From Erythrobacteraceae bacterium (lineage in GTDB: Bacteria; Pseudomonadota; Alphaproteobacteria; Sphingomonadales; Sphingomonadaceae): a stretch of DNA of 64,000 nt. Where the stretch lies: the NCBI GenBank assembly GCA_027489065.1, contig JAIYAM010000056.1, positions 62,001 through 126,000 on the forward strand, in the 5' to 3' direction. A program made the translations under genes and the position numbers. This document shows positions 8,115 through 16,749 of this stretch, in pieces. The stretch's first letter is position 1. Each line of letters opens with the position of its first letter. Under the pieces are notes generated by a model. It saw only the letters and a list, made by a program, of their open reading frames with translations, ran no database searches and was not told the origin of the DNA.

Positions 8115-9779
8115 CTAGGGCTTCCTCACTCTTCGATCCCCGTCCTTCTCGCGGATCCGGAAGCCCGCGGGCCGCCGCACCGGCACACGCAGCACGCAGC
8201 GCACGCCTCCGGGGGCGAAGTCGAGCGTGACCGGCTGGCGCAGCTCGTGGGCGACCACCTTCTCGATCAGTTCGGTGCCGAACCCGCGGCGGCGCTCGGA
8301 CGCGACGGGCGGACCGCCGACCTCCTGCCACTCGACCTCGGCCCAGTTGGGTTCGGAGCCCTGCTCCGCGCCATGGTCCTCCATGCCGCGATGCCAGCGG
8401 ATCGTGACCTGACCGCCGGGCACGCTGAGCGCGCCGTATTTGGCGGCGTTGGTGGCGAGTTCGTGGACCGCCAGCCCGAAGGACAACGCATCGTTGGGCG
8501 CCAGCTCCAGTTCCGGGCCTTCCAGCAGGATCGCATCGCCCAGCACCTCGCGGAAGTGCTGCAACTCCGCCTCGATCACCGCCCGGATCGGGGTCGTGCC
8601 CCAGTCGGTCACGGTCAGCAGGTCGTGCGTCGCGGACAGGGCCCGGATCCGGCCCTGCAGGCTGTCGGCGAATTCGTCGAGATCGGTCGACCGCCGCCGT
8701 GTCAGCGACAGGATCGACAGCACGTTGGCGAGCGTGTTCTTGACCCGGTGATTGAGCTCGCGGGTCAGCGAGTTCCTGATCGAATGCTGCTCCTCGAAGA
8801 AGGCGAGCCGCGCCTGGTCCTCGAAGGCCTGCTGGGTGAGCAGCCGCGCGAGCAGCATCAGCAGGCTGGCGAGCGCAAGACCGAAGGTCAGCGTCACCAT
8901 CGACAGCGGCGAGAGCACCTGCGCGTCGGAGCTCTCGATCACCAGCATCAGCTTGCGGTCGGCGATGTTGACCTCCTGCTCGACCGTCTGCTTGGTGCCC
9001 CCCGCAACCGGCTGCGCGACCAGCAGGTGCCCGGTGCCGACCTCGCCGTCATAGAGCCTGACGCCGAAGCGCTCCTCCCCCTGCCGGTCGATCGCCGCGT
9101 CGAGGAATTCGCGCGCGCGGAACGGCGTGTAGACGAAGCCGAGCAGGCGCGGGCCGCCGGGCTGCCCGGCGCGCAGCACCGGCATGTAGATCGCAAAGGC
9201 GGGCGCGGTGCCGCTCGTCTCCTGCATCAGGATGATCCGGCCCGAGGCGGCAGGGCGCAGGTTCAGCTCGGCCTCCGCCATCGCCGAGGCGCGCGCGGCG
9301 TCCGAATACATGTCGTAGCCCAGCGCGCGGCGGTTGAGCGGGGTGGCAGGCGCGAACATCGCCACCGGCGCAACCCGCCCGATCGCCGAGCGCGGCGCGG
9401 GGTAGATGTCGGGATAGGCGGGCTGTTCGGCCCGGACGCGGGCGAGGAAGGCAGGCACGTCCCTCGCCTCGATCACCGGGATCCAGCCGATCCCTTCCGC
9501 CCCCGAATATTCGGTGTTGAGCTTCAGCACGCGCACGAAGGCGTCGAAGGTTTCGGGCGACACGTCGTCGAGGCTCGCGAACAGCGCCGCTCCGGCCCGC
9601 AGATAGGAAGCGAACCCGCTGCCGCTGCGGTCGAGCGCGGCGGCGACACCTTGGGCATATTCGCGCATCTGCGCGCGCTCGCGGGCGCGGGCGTTGCTCT
9701 CGATCGCGAAGACGCTGAGCGCGGTGATCGCGGCGATGGCGAGGAAGATCGCGAGCGGGATCGCGCGCGGGTATTGCAC
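8115..9779 (-). CDS. CHASE-domain HWE/HisKA_2-type sensor histidine kinase, probable PhyR kinase
   Basis: A 554-residue membrane sensor: membrane helix at about 7-25, a periplasmic CHASE domain (about 45-250, with GIGWIPVI and YPAPR), a second membrane helix at about 293-313, then the kinase core with H344 in ELNHRVKNTLANV, N-box HELATNAAKYGAL, a WQE near VEWQEVGGPP and G-box GFGTEL. HWE/HisKA_2 kinases are the known phosphodonors of PhyR, and the gene sits inside the stress-response locus. The first standard start is GTG 9779; the frame stays open another 29 codons upstream without a canonical start, ending at a stop near 9869. A GGAAC-N16-GGTT promoter lies upstream. Confidence 0.88.
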   Translation of the reverse strand: MQYPRAIPLAIFLAIAAITALSVFAIESNARARERAQMREYAQGVAAALDRSGSGFASYLRAGAALFASLDDVSPETFDAFVRVLKLNTEYSGAEGIGWIPVIEARDVPAFLARVRAEQPAYPDIYPAPRSAIGRVAPVAMFAPATPLNRRALGYDMYSDAARASAMAEAELNLRPAASGRIILMQETSGTAPAFAIYMPVLRAGQPGGPRLLGFVYTPFRAREFLDAAIDRQGEERFGVRLYDGEVGTGHLLVAQPVAGGTKQTVEQEVNIADRKLMLVIESSDAQVLSPLSMVTLTFGLALASLLMLLARLLTQQAFEDQARLAFFEEQHSIRNSLTRELNHRVKNTLANVLSILSLTRRRSTDLDEFADSLQGRIRALSATHDLLTVTDWGTTPIRAVIEAELQHFREVLGDAILLEGPELELAPNDALSFGLAVHELATNAAKYGALSVPGGQVTIRWHRGMEDHGAEQGSEPNWAEVEWQEVGGPPVASERRRGFGTELIEKVVAHELRQPVTLDFAPGGVRCVLRVPVRRPAGFRIREKDGDRRVRKP

Positions 9780-9886
9780 CAGCCAGCGCCGCGCGCGGCC
9801 GCCGGTCGAGGGGGGCGGAACGGGCGGTTCGGCGTCAGGGCTGGTGGCGAGAGGCTCGATGCTACATTATCCTGTCAGGCGCAGGC

Positions 9887-9911
9887 GGAACCAAACAGGT
9901 AGCGCATCGTT
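9887..9911 (+). promoter_or_regulatory. EcfG-type promoter of nepR-ecfG (GGAAC-N16-CGTT)
   Basis: GGAAC at 9887-9891 and CGTT at 9908-9911 with a 16-base spacer exactly match the general-stress sigma consensus. It lies 118 bases before the nepR ATG, giving the usual autoregulation of nepR-ecfG. Confidence 0.8.
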
Positions 9912-9913
9912 CC
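9889..9913 (-). promoter_or_regulatory. Overlapping opposite-strand EcfG-like promoter (GGAAC-N16-GGTT)
   Basis: Read on the minus strand, GGAAC (9913-9909) and GGTT (9892-9889) flank the same 16 bases. It points to the kinase gene 110 bases away. The -10 has one mismatch to CGTT, so it should be weaker than the plus-strand promoter. Confidence 0.5.
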
Positions 9914-10028
9914 CGAATCGTCCAAACTCGGTGTTTCCGGGCACGGGCAGCGCTTCTGTCGTCCGCCCGGTAGCGACATCGGCCCTCCGGGGACGCACGA
10001 CGGGATCAGGGACACAACGTAAAGCGAC

Positions 10029-10244
10029 ATGGCCTCCAATCAAGCACATGGTTCGAACGGCAGGGGCAGCGGAGGCGGCGGCAACGCCCAGCGCCGCGCG
10101 CCGGAATGGGCCGACGGATTGAAGCAGCTGTACGATTCGGTGGTCGAGGAGTCGCTCCCCGACAGCTTCAAGGACCTGCTCGACCGGCTCGAGGCGATCC
10201 CGACCAGCCGCGGTCAAGATGGCGGTCAGGACACCAGTCAATGA
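10029..10244 (+). CDS. nepR: Anti-sigma factor NepR
   Basis: NepR holds EcfG inactive until phospho-PhyR takes it away. The 71-residue product has a Gly/Ser-rich N-terminus and the conserved helical core EWADGLKQLYDSVVEESLP followed by DSFKDLLDRLE. The stop codon overlaps the ecfG start (ATGA, 10241-10244), so sigma and anti-sigma are made in a coupled ratio. Transcription probably starts from the GGAAC-N16-CGTT promoter at 9887. Confidence 0.95.
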   Translation: MASNQAHGSNGRGSGGGGNAQRRAPEWADGLKQLYDSVVEESLPDSFKDLLDRLEAIPTSRGQDGGQDTSQ

Positions 10245-10864
10245 GCGACGAGGGCCGGCCCGCACCTGCGCGTTCGGCCAGGGACAAGATAGACTTCAAG
10301 CGCGAGCTGACCGAGGTGGTCCCGCACCTTCGCGCCTTTGCGCGGGGCCTGTGCGGCCGGCCCGATCTGGCCGACGATCTGGTGCAGGAGACGCTGCTCA
10401 AGGCTTGGGCCGCGCAGGAACGCTTCGAGCCCGGCACCTCGATGCGCGCCTGGACCTTCGTGATCCTGCGCAACGCCTACCTCACCGACATGCGCCGCAA
10501 CCGCTTCCGCGGCGAGTATGACGAAGGGGTTGCCGAGCGCATCCTTACCGCGCCCGCAGGACAGGAAGAACCGATCCACCTGTCAGACCTGCACCGCGCC
10601 TTGCTGACCCTTCCTGCCGAACGCCGCGAGGCATTGCTGCTGGTGGGGGCGGGCGGCTTTTCCTACGAGGAAGCCGCCGCGATCTGCGGCTGCGCGGTCG
10701 GCACGATCAAGAGCCGCGTCGGCCGCGCCCGCGCCGCCCTGTCGGAAATGCTCGCCAACGGCAGCATCCCGCGCCGCTCGACCGACGATGCCATCGCCCA
10801 CCGCGCCATTCTGGAAGAACTGGACATGGTGTCCAGCGGCAACGGGGTCAGCTCGCGGGGGTAG
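10241..10864 (+). CDS. ecfG: ECF RNA polymerase sigma factor EcfG
   Basis: The effector sigma factor of the general stress response, 207 residues. Region 2 is visible as PDLADDLVQETLLKAW and the RAWTFVILRNAYLTDMRRN segment; region 4 as LLTLPAERREALLLV, then SYEEAAAICGCAVGTIKSRV with its helix-turn-helix. The start ATG 10241 overlaps the nepR stop by 4 bases; the frame is open upstream but inside nepR. It recognises GGAAC/CGTT promoters, one of which lies before nepR and another before an L,D-transpeptidase at 51119. Confidence 0.95.
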   Translation: MSDEGRPAPARSARDKIDFKRELTEVVPHLRAFARGLCGRPDLADDLVQETLLKAWAAQERFEPGTSMRAWTFVILRNAYLTDMRRNRFRGEYDEGVAERILTAPAGQEEPIHLSDLHRALLTLPAERREALLLVGAGGFSYEEAAAICGCAVGTIKSRVGRARAALSEMLANGSIPRRSTDDAIAHRAILEELDMVSSGNGVSSRG

Positions 10865-10871
10865 GCTCAAC

Positions 10872-10967
10872 CCGTCTTCCCGGGCTTGACCCGGGATCCC
10901 GCTGATTTCCTGATCGTCCCGCTTCGATGGAAGATATCGGGGCCCCGGATCAAGTCCGGGGAGACGG
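10872..10967. repeat. Imperfect inverted repeat of the CCCGGxCTTGAxCCGGG type
   Basis: Arms 10872-10896 and 10943-10967 pair over 25 bases with four mismatches, each containing a shorter palindrome of the CCCGG-CTTGA-CCGG form. Such palindromes are common dispersed intergenic elements in alphaproteobacteria. It lies between the convergent ecfG and sodB genes. Confidence 0.65.
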
Positions 10968-10973
10968 TGTAAG

Positions 10974-11005
10974 AAAAGGCCCGGAAGCATCGCTGCCCCG
11001 GGCCT
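10974..11005 (-). terminator. Terminator of sodB
   Basis: An 8-bp stem (10977-10984 with 10998-11005) is preceded on the plus strand by AAGAAAA, which is a T-rich tail on the minus strand. It lies 24 bases beyond the sodB stop. Confidence 0.65.
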
Positions 11006-11028
11006 CTCTCATTTCAAACCCGATACAA

Positions 11029-11637
11029 TCAGGCGTAAGTCCACACCGTGCCGCGCGCGAGGTTCTCGCTGGCGAAGGCCCAGTTGAGCTTGGTCTCGAC
11101 CACCGCGTCGAGGTAGCTCGGGCGCTTGTTCTGGTGATCGAGGTAATAGGCGTGCTCCCACACGTCGAGCACCAGCAGCGGGTTGAAGCCCTGATCTGCC
11201 AGCGTGTCGGCATCGTGGGTTTCCTCGATGCTGAGCTTGCCGGCCTTCTCGGCGAGCCACACCCAGCCGGACGCGAAGTGGCCGACGCCGCGGTCCTTCA
11301 ATTGCTGCTTGAGGGCATCGACCGAGCCGAAGGCCGCTTCGATGCCGGCGAGCAGTTCAGGCGATGCTTCGGTCGTCGAAGGGGCCATCGAGTTCCAGTA
11401 GAAGGCGTGGTTCCAGGTCTGCGCCGAGTTGTTGAACAGGCCCTGGTTGGTCCCGCGCGATGCGGCGACGATTTCCTCGAGCGACTTCGATTCGTGCTCG
11501 GTGCCCGCGATGGCGGCATTCATCTTGTCGAGGTAGGTCTGGTGGTGCTTGCCGTAGTGGAACGACAGCGTCTCGGCCGAAACGGCGGGTTCGAGTGCGG
11601 TGTCGTCGTAGGGAAGCGGGGCAAGTGCGAAAGCCAT
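11029..11637 (-). CDS. sodB: Superoxide dismutase, iron type
   Basis: A 202-residue cytoplasmic enzyme converting superoxide to oxygen and peroxide. Metal-binding histidines and aspartate are seen in FHYGKHHQTYLD, in NSAQTWNHAFYWNSM, and in LLVLDVWEHAYYLDHQNK. The QTWNHAFYW and DVWEHAYY context fits Fe/Mn-SOD; the NSAQTWNH residues favour iron. It is a single gene transcribed toward ecfG and has its own terminator. Confidence 0.94.
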   Translation of the reverse strand: MAFALAPLPYDDTALEPAVSAETLSFHYGKHHQTYLDKMNAAIAGTEHESKSLEEIVAASRGTNQGLFNNSAQTWNHAFYWNSMAPSTTEASPELLAGIEAAFGSVDALKQQLKDRGVGHFASGWVWLAEKAGKLSIEETHDADTLADQGFNPLLVLDVWEHAYYLDHQNKRPSYLDAVVETKLNWAFASENLARGTVWTYA

Positions 11638-11712
11638 GGTGTTCTCCAGGGTCGTTTGATCAAAAGGGAAGCTGTGTAGCAGTAACGCAGATGGCGGCGA
11701 AGGGTTGCAGCT

Positions 11713-13008
11713 TCAAGTCTCGGCGGTCTCTGACGAGGCGCGCCCCCGGTCAACCGCACTGGTGACCGCGACGTTCATCGTGACATTGCCCAATGTGCGC
11801 ATCAGATCGGGCAGCATCTCCACCGCGACGAGCAGCGCGAGCGGCTCGACCGGCACGCCCATCGCGAGCGCGATCGGCCCGATGGAGACGACGAAGCTGA
11901 TCGAACCGGGCAGGCTCACGGCAGACAGGCTGATGACGCTGGCGATGAGGATGCCGGCGATGGCGACGGTCGGCGAGACCTCCACGCCTGCCAAAGCGGC
12001 GATGTAATAGACCACCGCGAGGTTCATCGCGGCGCTGGTTGCGCGGAAGATCACCACCGCCAATGGCAGGACGAACTCGGCGGTCGCGGGCCTCAGGCCC
12101 AACCGTCCGGCGGAGTCGAGCATCGCGGGAAGGCTGGCGAGCGAGCTCTGGGTGGACAGCGCCACCGCCTGCGCGGGCAGCAGCGCGCGCGCGAAGCCAA
12201 GGAGTCCCCGCCCGCCGAGCATCGCGGCAACGACATAGGCGAGGAGGAAGATGAAGGTCCCCATCAGGGTCACGGTCACGACATAGTGGCCGAGCGCGGC
12301 GAAGGCCCCGCCCCCGCTTTGCACGCCGACCCCGTAAGCCAGCGCCAGCACGCCGACGGGCGCTGCGGCCAGCACCCAGCCGATAATCAGCAGCATCGCA
12401 TTGCCGAGCGCGTGGAAGAAGCCGAGCAGCCGCTCGCCCTGATCTTGCGGAAGGCGAGTGATGGCGACGGCGAACATCACGAAGAACAGCGTCAGCGGCA
12501 GCATCGCGGTCTCGGCGGCGGCGGCGACGATGTTGGGCGAGACGAGGCTGGCGAGGAAATCGAGCACCTTGGGAACCTCGCCCACGGTCTCGGGCGTGTT
12601 CGACAGGAACGCGCCCGCCCCCTGCGGCACGGGGAAGGCGCGCAGCAGCGCGGGCATGGCGAGCGAGGTGAAGGCCCCGCCGGCCAGCTGCACCACCACC
12701 ATCAGCGCGATCATCCGCCGCGCCACCGTGCCGACCCGCGCAGCGAAGATCATCTGGCTGAGCCCGAGCACCAGCAGCGCCGCGACCAGCGGAATGATCG
12801 TCATCTGCAAGGCGCGCAGCCACAGCCCGCCGATCAGCCCGGCAACCTCGCCCAGCACCGGCGGAGCGCCGAACAGGCCGCCGACAATGCCCAGGCCCAG
12901 CCCGCCGACCAGCGCGGCGAAGGTCAGCGCCACAGGCAGGCGGATCGCAACCAGCGCGAACTTCCCCTGACCGCCCCCGGCAGCGGGCGTGTTTTCACTT
13001 TCCAGCAA
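11713..13008 (-). CDS. Dicarboxylate/amino acid:cation symporter (DAACS family)
   Basis: A 431-residue membrane protein of the SDF/GltP fold. It has about eight membrane helices, a serine-rich reentrant segment ([15 protein letters not shown], near two thirds) and the substrate/Na-binding helix region [13 protein letters not shown] through [11 protein letters not shown]. Such carriers import C4-dicarboxylates, glutamate or aspartate with Na+ or H+; the substrate cannot be told. TTG 13008 was chosen because AAGGAT sits 6 bases upstream; the open frame beyond runs antisense to glmM. It is divergent from glmM with 96 bases between starts. Confidence 0.88.
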   Translation of the reverse strand: MLESENTPAAGGGQGKFALVAIRLPVALTFAALVGGLGLGIVGGLFGAPPVLGEVAGLIGGLWLRALQMTIIPLVAALLVLGLSQMIFAARVGTVARRMIALMVVVQLAGGAFTSLAMPALLRAFPVPQGAGAFLSNTPETVGEVPKVLDFLASLVSPNIVAAAAETAMLPLTLFFVMFAVAITRLPQDQGERLLGFFHALGNAMLLIIGWVLAAAPVGVLALAYGVGVQSGGGAFAALGHYVVTVTLMGTFIFLLAYVVAAMLGGRGLLGFARALLPAQAVALSTQSSLASLPAMLDSAGRLGLRPATAEFVLPLAVVIFRATSAAMNLAVVYYIAALAGVEVSPTVAIAGILIASVISLSAVSLPGSISFVVSIGPIALAMGVPVEPLALLVAVEMLPDLMRTLGNVTMNVAVTSAVDRGRASSETAET

Positions 13009-13104
13009 CGGCCTATCCTTATGCGGGCCCCCGGCCCTTCCCTTTGGGCGATAACCGCGCCAGAAGCGCGAGACAACATTGCCGCACAGACGGGTAAGGA
13101 TTTC

Positions 13105-14442
13105 ATGGCACGCAAGCTGTTCGGGACCGACGGGATCAGGGGCCGCACCAACGCAGGCGCGATGACCGCGGCGACGGCGATGAAGGTCGGGCTGGCGGCG
13201 GGCCGCTATTTCATGCGCGGCGGGCACCGCCACCGGGTGGTGATCGGCAAGGACACGCGCCTGTCGGGCTACATGATGGAAAGCGCGCTCGTCGCAGGCT
13301 TCACCAGCGTGGGCATGGACGTGATCATGACCGGGCCGCTGCCCACCCCTGCCATCGCGCTGCTGACCCGCGAGATGCGCGCCGATCTCGGCGTGATGAT
13401 CTCGGCCAGCCACAACCTCTATGCCGACAACGGCATCAAGCTGTTCGGCCCCGACGGATTCAAGCTCTCCGACGAGGCGGAGATGGAGATCGAGCGGCTG
13501 ATCGCCACCGACATCCCGCTCGCCCCGCCCGAACAGATCGGCCGCGCGCGGCGGATCGAGGACGCGCGCGGGCGCTATATCCATGCGGTCAAGGATTCGG
13601 TCTCGAACGAGATCAGCTTCGACGGGCTGAAGGTGGTGGTGGATTGCGCCAACGGCGCGGCCTATCAGGTGGCGCCTTCCGCGATCTGGGAGCTGGGCGC
13701 GGAGGTCGTGGCGCTCGGCGTCACCCCCAACGGCATCAACATCAACGACGGCGTCGGCTCGACCGCGATTGCCGCGCTCCAGGCCAAGGTGGTCGAGGAA
13801 GGCGCGGATATCGGCATCGCGCTGGATGGCGACGCGGACCGGCTGATCGTGGTCGACGAGAAAGGCCGCGCGGTCGACGGCGACCAGATCATGGCGCTGA
13901 TCGCCGGGCGGATGCAGGAGCGCGGGAGCCTGCGGGGCGGCGGGATTGTCGCCACGGTGATGAGCAACCTCGGGCTCGAACGCTATCTTGCAGGCCGCGG
14001 CCTCGATCTGATCCGCGCCAAGGTCGGCGATCGCTATGTGCTCGAGGCGATGAAGGCGGGCGGCTACAATGTCGGCGGCGAGCAGTCGGGCCACATGATC
14101 CTGCTCGACTACGCCACCACCGGCGATGGCACAGTCGCCGCCTTGCGCGTGCTGGCGAGCCTCGTGCGGTCAGGCAGGCCAGCGAGCGAGCTGCTCCACG
14201 TCTTCGACCCCGTGCCCCAGCTTCTCAAGAACGTGCGCTACGAAGGCGGCAAGCCGCTCGACGACGCGGCAGTGCAGAAGGTGATCGCCGAGGCCGAGGC
14301 GAGCCTTGCAGGCAAGGGCCGCCTCGTGATCCGCCCCTCGGGCACCGAACCGCTGATCCGCGTGATGGCCGAGGGCGACGATCAGGCGCAGGTGGAACAG
14401 GTGGTCGACGCGATCTGCGAAGCGGTGCGCGGCGCGGTCTAG
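13105..14442 (+). CDS. glmM: Phosphoglucosamine mutase
   Basis: GlmM converts glucosamine-6-phosphate to glucosamine-1-phosphate on the path to UDP-GlcNAc for peptidoglycan and LPS. The 445 residues show [10 protein letters not shown] at the N-terminus, the phosphoserine loop MISASHN (S102), the metal site LDGDADR, the sugar loop GGEQSGHM and the phosphate loop [17 protein letters not shown] lies 4 bases before ATG 13105. A DUF1272 gene follows after 11 bases. Confidence 0.97.
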   Translation: MARKLFGTDGIRGRTNAGAMTAATAMKVGLAAGRYFMRGGHRHRVVIGKDTRLSGYMMESALVAGFTSVGMDVIMTGPLPTPAIALLTREMRADLGVMISASHNLYADNGIKLFGPDGFKLSDEAEMEIERLIATDIPLAPPEQIGRARRIEDARGRYIHAVKDSVSNEISFDGLKVVVDCANGAAYQVAPSAIWELGAEVVALGVTPNGININDGVGSTAIAALQAKVVEEGADIGIALDGDADRLIVVDEKGRAVDGDQIMALIAGRMQERGSLRGGGIVATVMSNLGLERYLAGRGLDLIRAKVGDRYVLEAMKAGGYNVGGEQSGHMILLDYATTGDGTVAALRVLASLVRSGRPASELLHVFDPVPQLLKNVRYEGGKPLDDAAVQKVIAEAEASLAGKGRLVIRPSGTEPLIRVMAEGDDQAQVEQVVDAICEAVRGAV

Positions 14443-14453
14443 GAGAACCCACG

Positions 14454-14678
14454 ATGCTCGAAATGCGCCCCGATTGCGAAACCTGCGGCATCCTGCTCCC
14501 CGCCGATGCGCCGGGCGCCTTCATCTGCTCCTTCGAGTGCACCTACTGCGCCGAATGCGCCGAGGACCTCGACGACCGCTGCCCCAATTGCGGCGGCGAG
14601 CTGATGGACCGTCCGACGCGCGCCAAGGCGCTCCACGCCAAGTTCCCGCCGAGCACGGAGCGCAAGTTCAAGGGGTGA
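14454..14678 (+). CDS. DUF1272 small zinc-ribbon-like protein
   Basis: A 74-residue protein with nine cysteines in CETCG, CSFECTYCAEC and CPNCG, as in DUF1272. The pairs are likely to bind zinc. It opens with MLEMRPDCE, preceded by AGGAGA, and follows glmM closely, so it is probably co-transcribed. Function is unknown. Confidence 0.88.
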   Translation: MLEMRPDCETCGILLPADAPGAFICSFECTYCAECAEDLDDRCPNCGGELMDRPTRAKALHAKFPPSTERKFKG

Positions 14679-14823
14679 AGGGGGAGCCACACCGTCCGCT
14701 TCGGGCGTGGTCCAGTAAAAAGCTGCCAGTCGGCTAGCGACCCCTTTGCGGTCATTCGGTTTCACATGAATTCACAGGTATGCCACGCTTCCAAGCAGCG
14801 CCGATTTCCGACAGGATGGTGAA

Positions 14824-15327
14824 ATGAGAGACCTTAAAAGATATGCCATAGCCGCCGCTGTGGGCACCTCGGCCTTCTTTGTAAGTCAGTATCTTAGTCC
14901 GGCTTCAAGTCGTGAGACCGCCGACATAAACTGCATATTCGACGCCGAAGATGATGCCATTCCGCTCAATGTCCCCAACTCGCGAAATATTGTGAAGAAG
15001 GTTGAGTTCTCGGGCGAGATGACAAAGAGATCTACTGACAAGCAGACCGGGACTGACCTTTGGCATGCCAATGGCGAGGTGCGGTTCGAAGGCGGCTCTC
15101 AGCGAATGTCTGGAGTGATCTTCCTGACCACAACCGATGATGTCAGCGGCGTGATGCTGTATCGGGATCGCTATCCGCACCAAGTTGTCGATCTGCGGAT
15201 TTCGACACTCAACGAGAACAGCAATCTCGACTGGGATGAGGCGCGAGCATACGTCTATTTTGAAGGCGCAGACACCAAGCTAAATCATCCATTCGCGTAT
15301 CGCTGCAACGTGACCAAAATCCGCTAG
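14824..15327 (+). CDS. Hypothetical exported protein, low GC
   Basis: Not recognised. The 167-residue product opens with a basic stretch (MRDLKRY) and a hydrophobic helix (about 8-22), so it is probably exported or membrane-anchored. Two cysteines (in INCIF and YRCNV near the ends) could pair in the periplasm. The rest is beta-rich and polar. The line 14881-14940 counts 28 G/C of 60, well below the neighbours, and codons are A/T-richer, which suggests acquisition. Upstream 145 bases contain no clear promoter. Confidence 0.7.
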   Translation: MRDLKRYAIAAAVGTSAFFVSQYLSPASSRETADINCIFDAEDDAIPLNVPNSRNIVKKVEFSGEMTKRSTDKQTGTDLWHANGEVRFEGGSQRMSGVIFLTTTDDVSGVMLYRDRYPHQVVDLRISTLNENSNLDWDEARAYVYFEGADTKLNHPFAYRCNVTKIR

Positions 15328-15523
15328 CGAGAGCTGCCGCACTCAAACCCGCCATTCCGCAACCCACCCACAAGCGGTCATTCCCGGACATGCCGTCGCA
15401 TCCTGCAAGCTGACGCTGTGACCCTCGCCCCCCGTCCCGGCAATTGCACGGCAAGGCTTGCGGGACGAAACCTTTCGCGTCGCAAACCCCTTCGGTTCGC
15501 AAGAGCCAAGAAGGAGTTCGAGC

Positions 15524-15880
15524 ATGGAAGACGCCCGCATCTGGGAATTCGAGGAAAGTCTGTGGACCGGCGATGCCGAGCATTACCGCGAGCTGATCGA
15601 CGACGAATGCCTGATGGTACTGCCTGAGGAGCCCTTTGTGTTCAGCGGCGAGCAGGCCATCGCGGCGGTGCAGGATACCCCGCGCTGGAGCGAGGTGACC
15701 TTCAGCCACCAGCAGGTCGCGCGCCCGCAGGAGGGGCTGATCGTGATCGCCTACAAGGCCGAGGCGCACCGGGACGATACGGGCTACGTAGCCTATTGCA
15801 CGACGACGATGCGCCGCCTCGAACATGACGTGTGGCGCGTGGTGCAGCACCAGCAGACGGTCCCGCTGACGAAAGCATGA
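15524..15880 (+). CDS. DUF4440-like (NTF2-fold) protein
   Basis: A 118-residue cytoplasmic protein beginning MEDARIWEFEESLWTGDAEH, followed by the LIDDECLMVLPEEP region and a closing VWRVVQHQQT strand, as in SnoaL/DUF4440 proteins. A good AAGGAG site lies 8 bases before ATG 15524. Members are often uncharacterised. It stands just before thiD on the same strand, with a 21-base gap. Confidence 0.72.
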   Translation: MEDARIWEFEESLWTGDAEHYRELIDDECLMVLPEEPFVFSGEQAIAAVQDTPRWSEVTFSHQQVARPQEGLIVIAYKAEAHRDDTGYVAYCTTTMRRLEHDVWRVVQHQQTVPLTKA

Positions 15881-15901
15881 TGGGCTGACGGCGCGCAGGA
15901 C

Positions 15902-16741
15902 GTGGTGCTATGGGAGAGCATGATTGCTCCCGAGCCTCCCCGCATTCGCGCCCCCCGCGTCCTCAGTATCGCCGGGTCCGACTCCTCCGGCGGTGCGGGC
16001 ATTCAGGCCGACATCAAGACGATCGCCATGCTCGGCGGCTATGCCATGACCGCGGTGACCGCGATCACCGCGCAGAACACCGTCGGCGTGCAAGGCATCG
16101 TCGCAATCCCGCCGGAGATGGTGGCGCAGCAGATCGCGTCCTGCGTCAGCGACATCGGGGTGGACGCCGTGAAGATCGGGATGCTCCACGATGAAGCGGT
16201 GATCGCCGCCGTTGCCGCCGCGCTGGAGAGCGTCGCCGTGCCGATCGTGCTCGATCCGGTAATGATCGCAACCTCGGGCGCGGCGCTGATTGCGCCCGAT
16301 GCGGCGGCGGCGATGCGCGAATTGCTCTTCCCCGAAGCGGCTCTCATCACCCCCAACATCCCCGAACTCGCCGCGCTCGCGGGCCGCTCGTTCAATGGCA
16401 CGCAAGCGATGATCGCGGCGGCCGAGGAGCTTGCCGAGGCAAGCGGGGCAGCGGTGCTGGCCAAGGGCGGCCATGGCGAGGGCGAGACGATCACCGACGT
16501 GCTGGTGATCCCCGGCGAGGCACCGCTGATGTTCGATCACGCCCGCATCGACACGCGCCACACTCACGGGACCGGCTGCACGCTCTCGTCAGCCATCGCC
16601 ACCCTGTTGGGGCGCGGCAAGACCTTGCCAGAGGCGGTGCGGCTGGGGCGCGAATTCGTCTTCAGCGCCATCGCGGCAGCGCCGGGCTACGGCGCGGGCC
16701 ACGGCCCGCTGGGGCATCAGGCGGTGCGCGACAGGGGCTGA
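15902..16741 (+). CDS. thiD: Hydroxymethylpyrimidine/phosphomethylpyrimidine kinase
   Basis: ThiD phosphorylates HMP and HMP-P in thiamine synthesis. The 279-residue ribokinase-fold product has VLSIAGSDSSGGAGIQADIK at the N-terminus, LDPVMIATSG, LITPNIPE, and the catalytic HGTGCTLSSA with its anion hole. GTG 15902 is used here; ATG 15920 is a good alternative because the conserved core starts soon after it. No TPP riboswitch was seen upstream. Stop lies 9 bases from the convergent LOG-family gene. Confidence 0.93.
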   Translation: MVLWESMIAPEPPRIRAPRVLSIAGSDSSGGAGIQADIKTIAMLGGYAMTAVTAITAQNTVGVQGIVAIPPEMVAQQIASCVSDIGVDAVKIGMLHDEAVIAAVAAALESVAVPIVLDPVMIATSGAALIAPDAAAAMRELLFPEAALITPNIPELAALAGRSFNGTQAMIAAAEELAEASGAAVLAKGGHGEGETITDVLVIPGEAPLMFDHARIDTRHTHGTGCTLSSAIATLLGRGKTLPEAVRLGREFVFSAIAAAPGYGAGHGPLGHQAVRDRG

Positions 16742-16749
16742 ACGGCCCC

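Noticed and set aside
8064..9902. 612-codon plus-strand frame opposite the histidine kinase
   Set aside because: It shows the composition of an antisense shadow and no family feature; the kinase on the other strand is unmistakable.
11684..11708. Minus-strand GCAAC-N16-CGTT as an EcfG promoter for sodB
   Set aside because: The -35 has one mismatch; distance to sodB fits but this alone is too weak to annotate.
14757..14774. Third parS-like sequence GGTTTCACATGAATTC
   Set aside because: Only about 11 of 16 bases match, the palindrome is broken, and there is no AGACCC array beside it.
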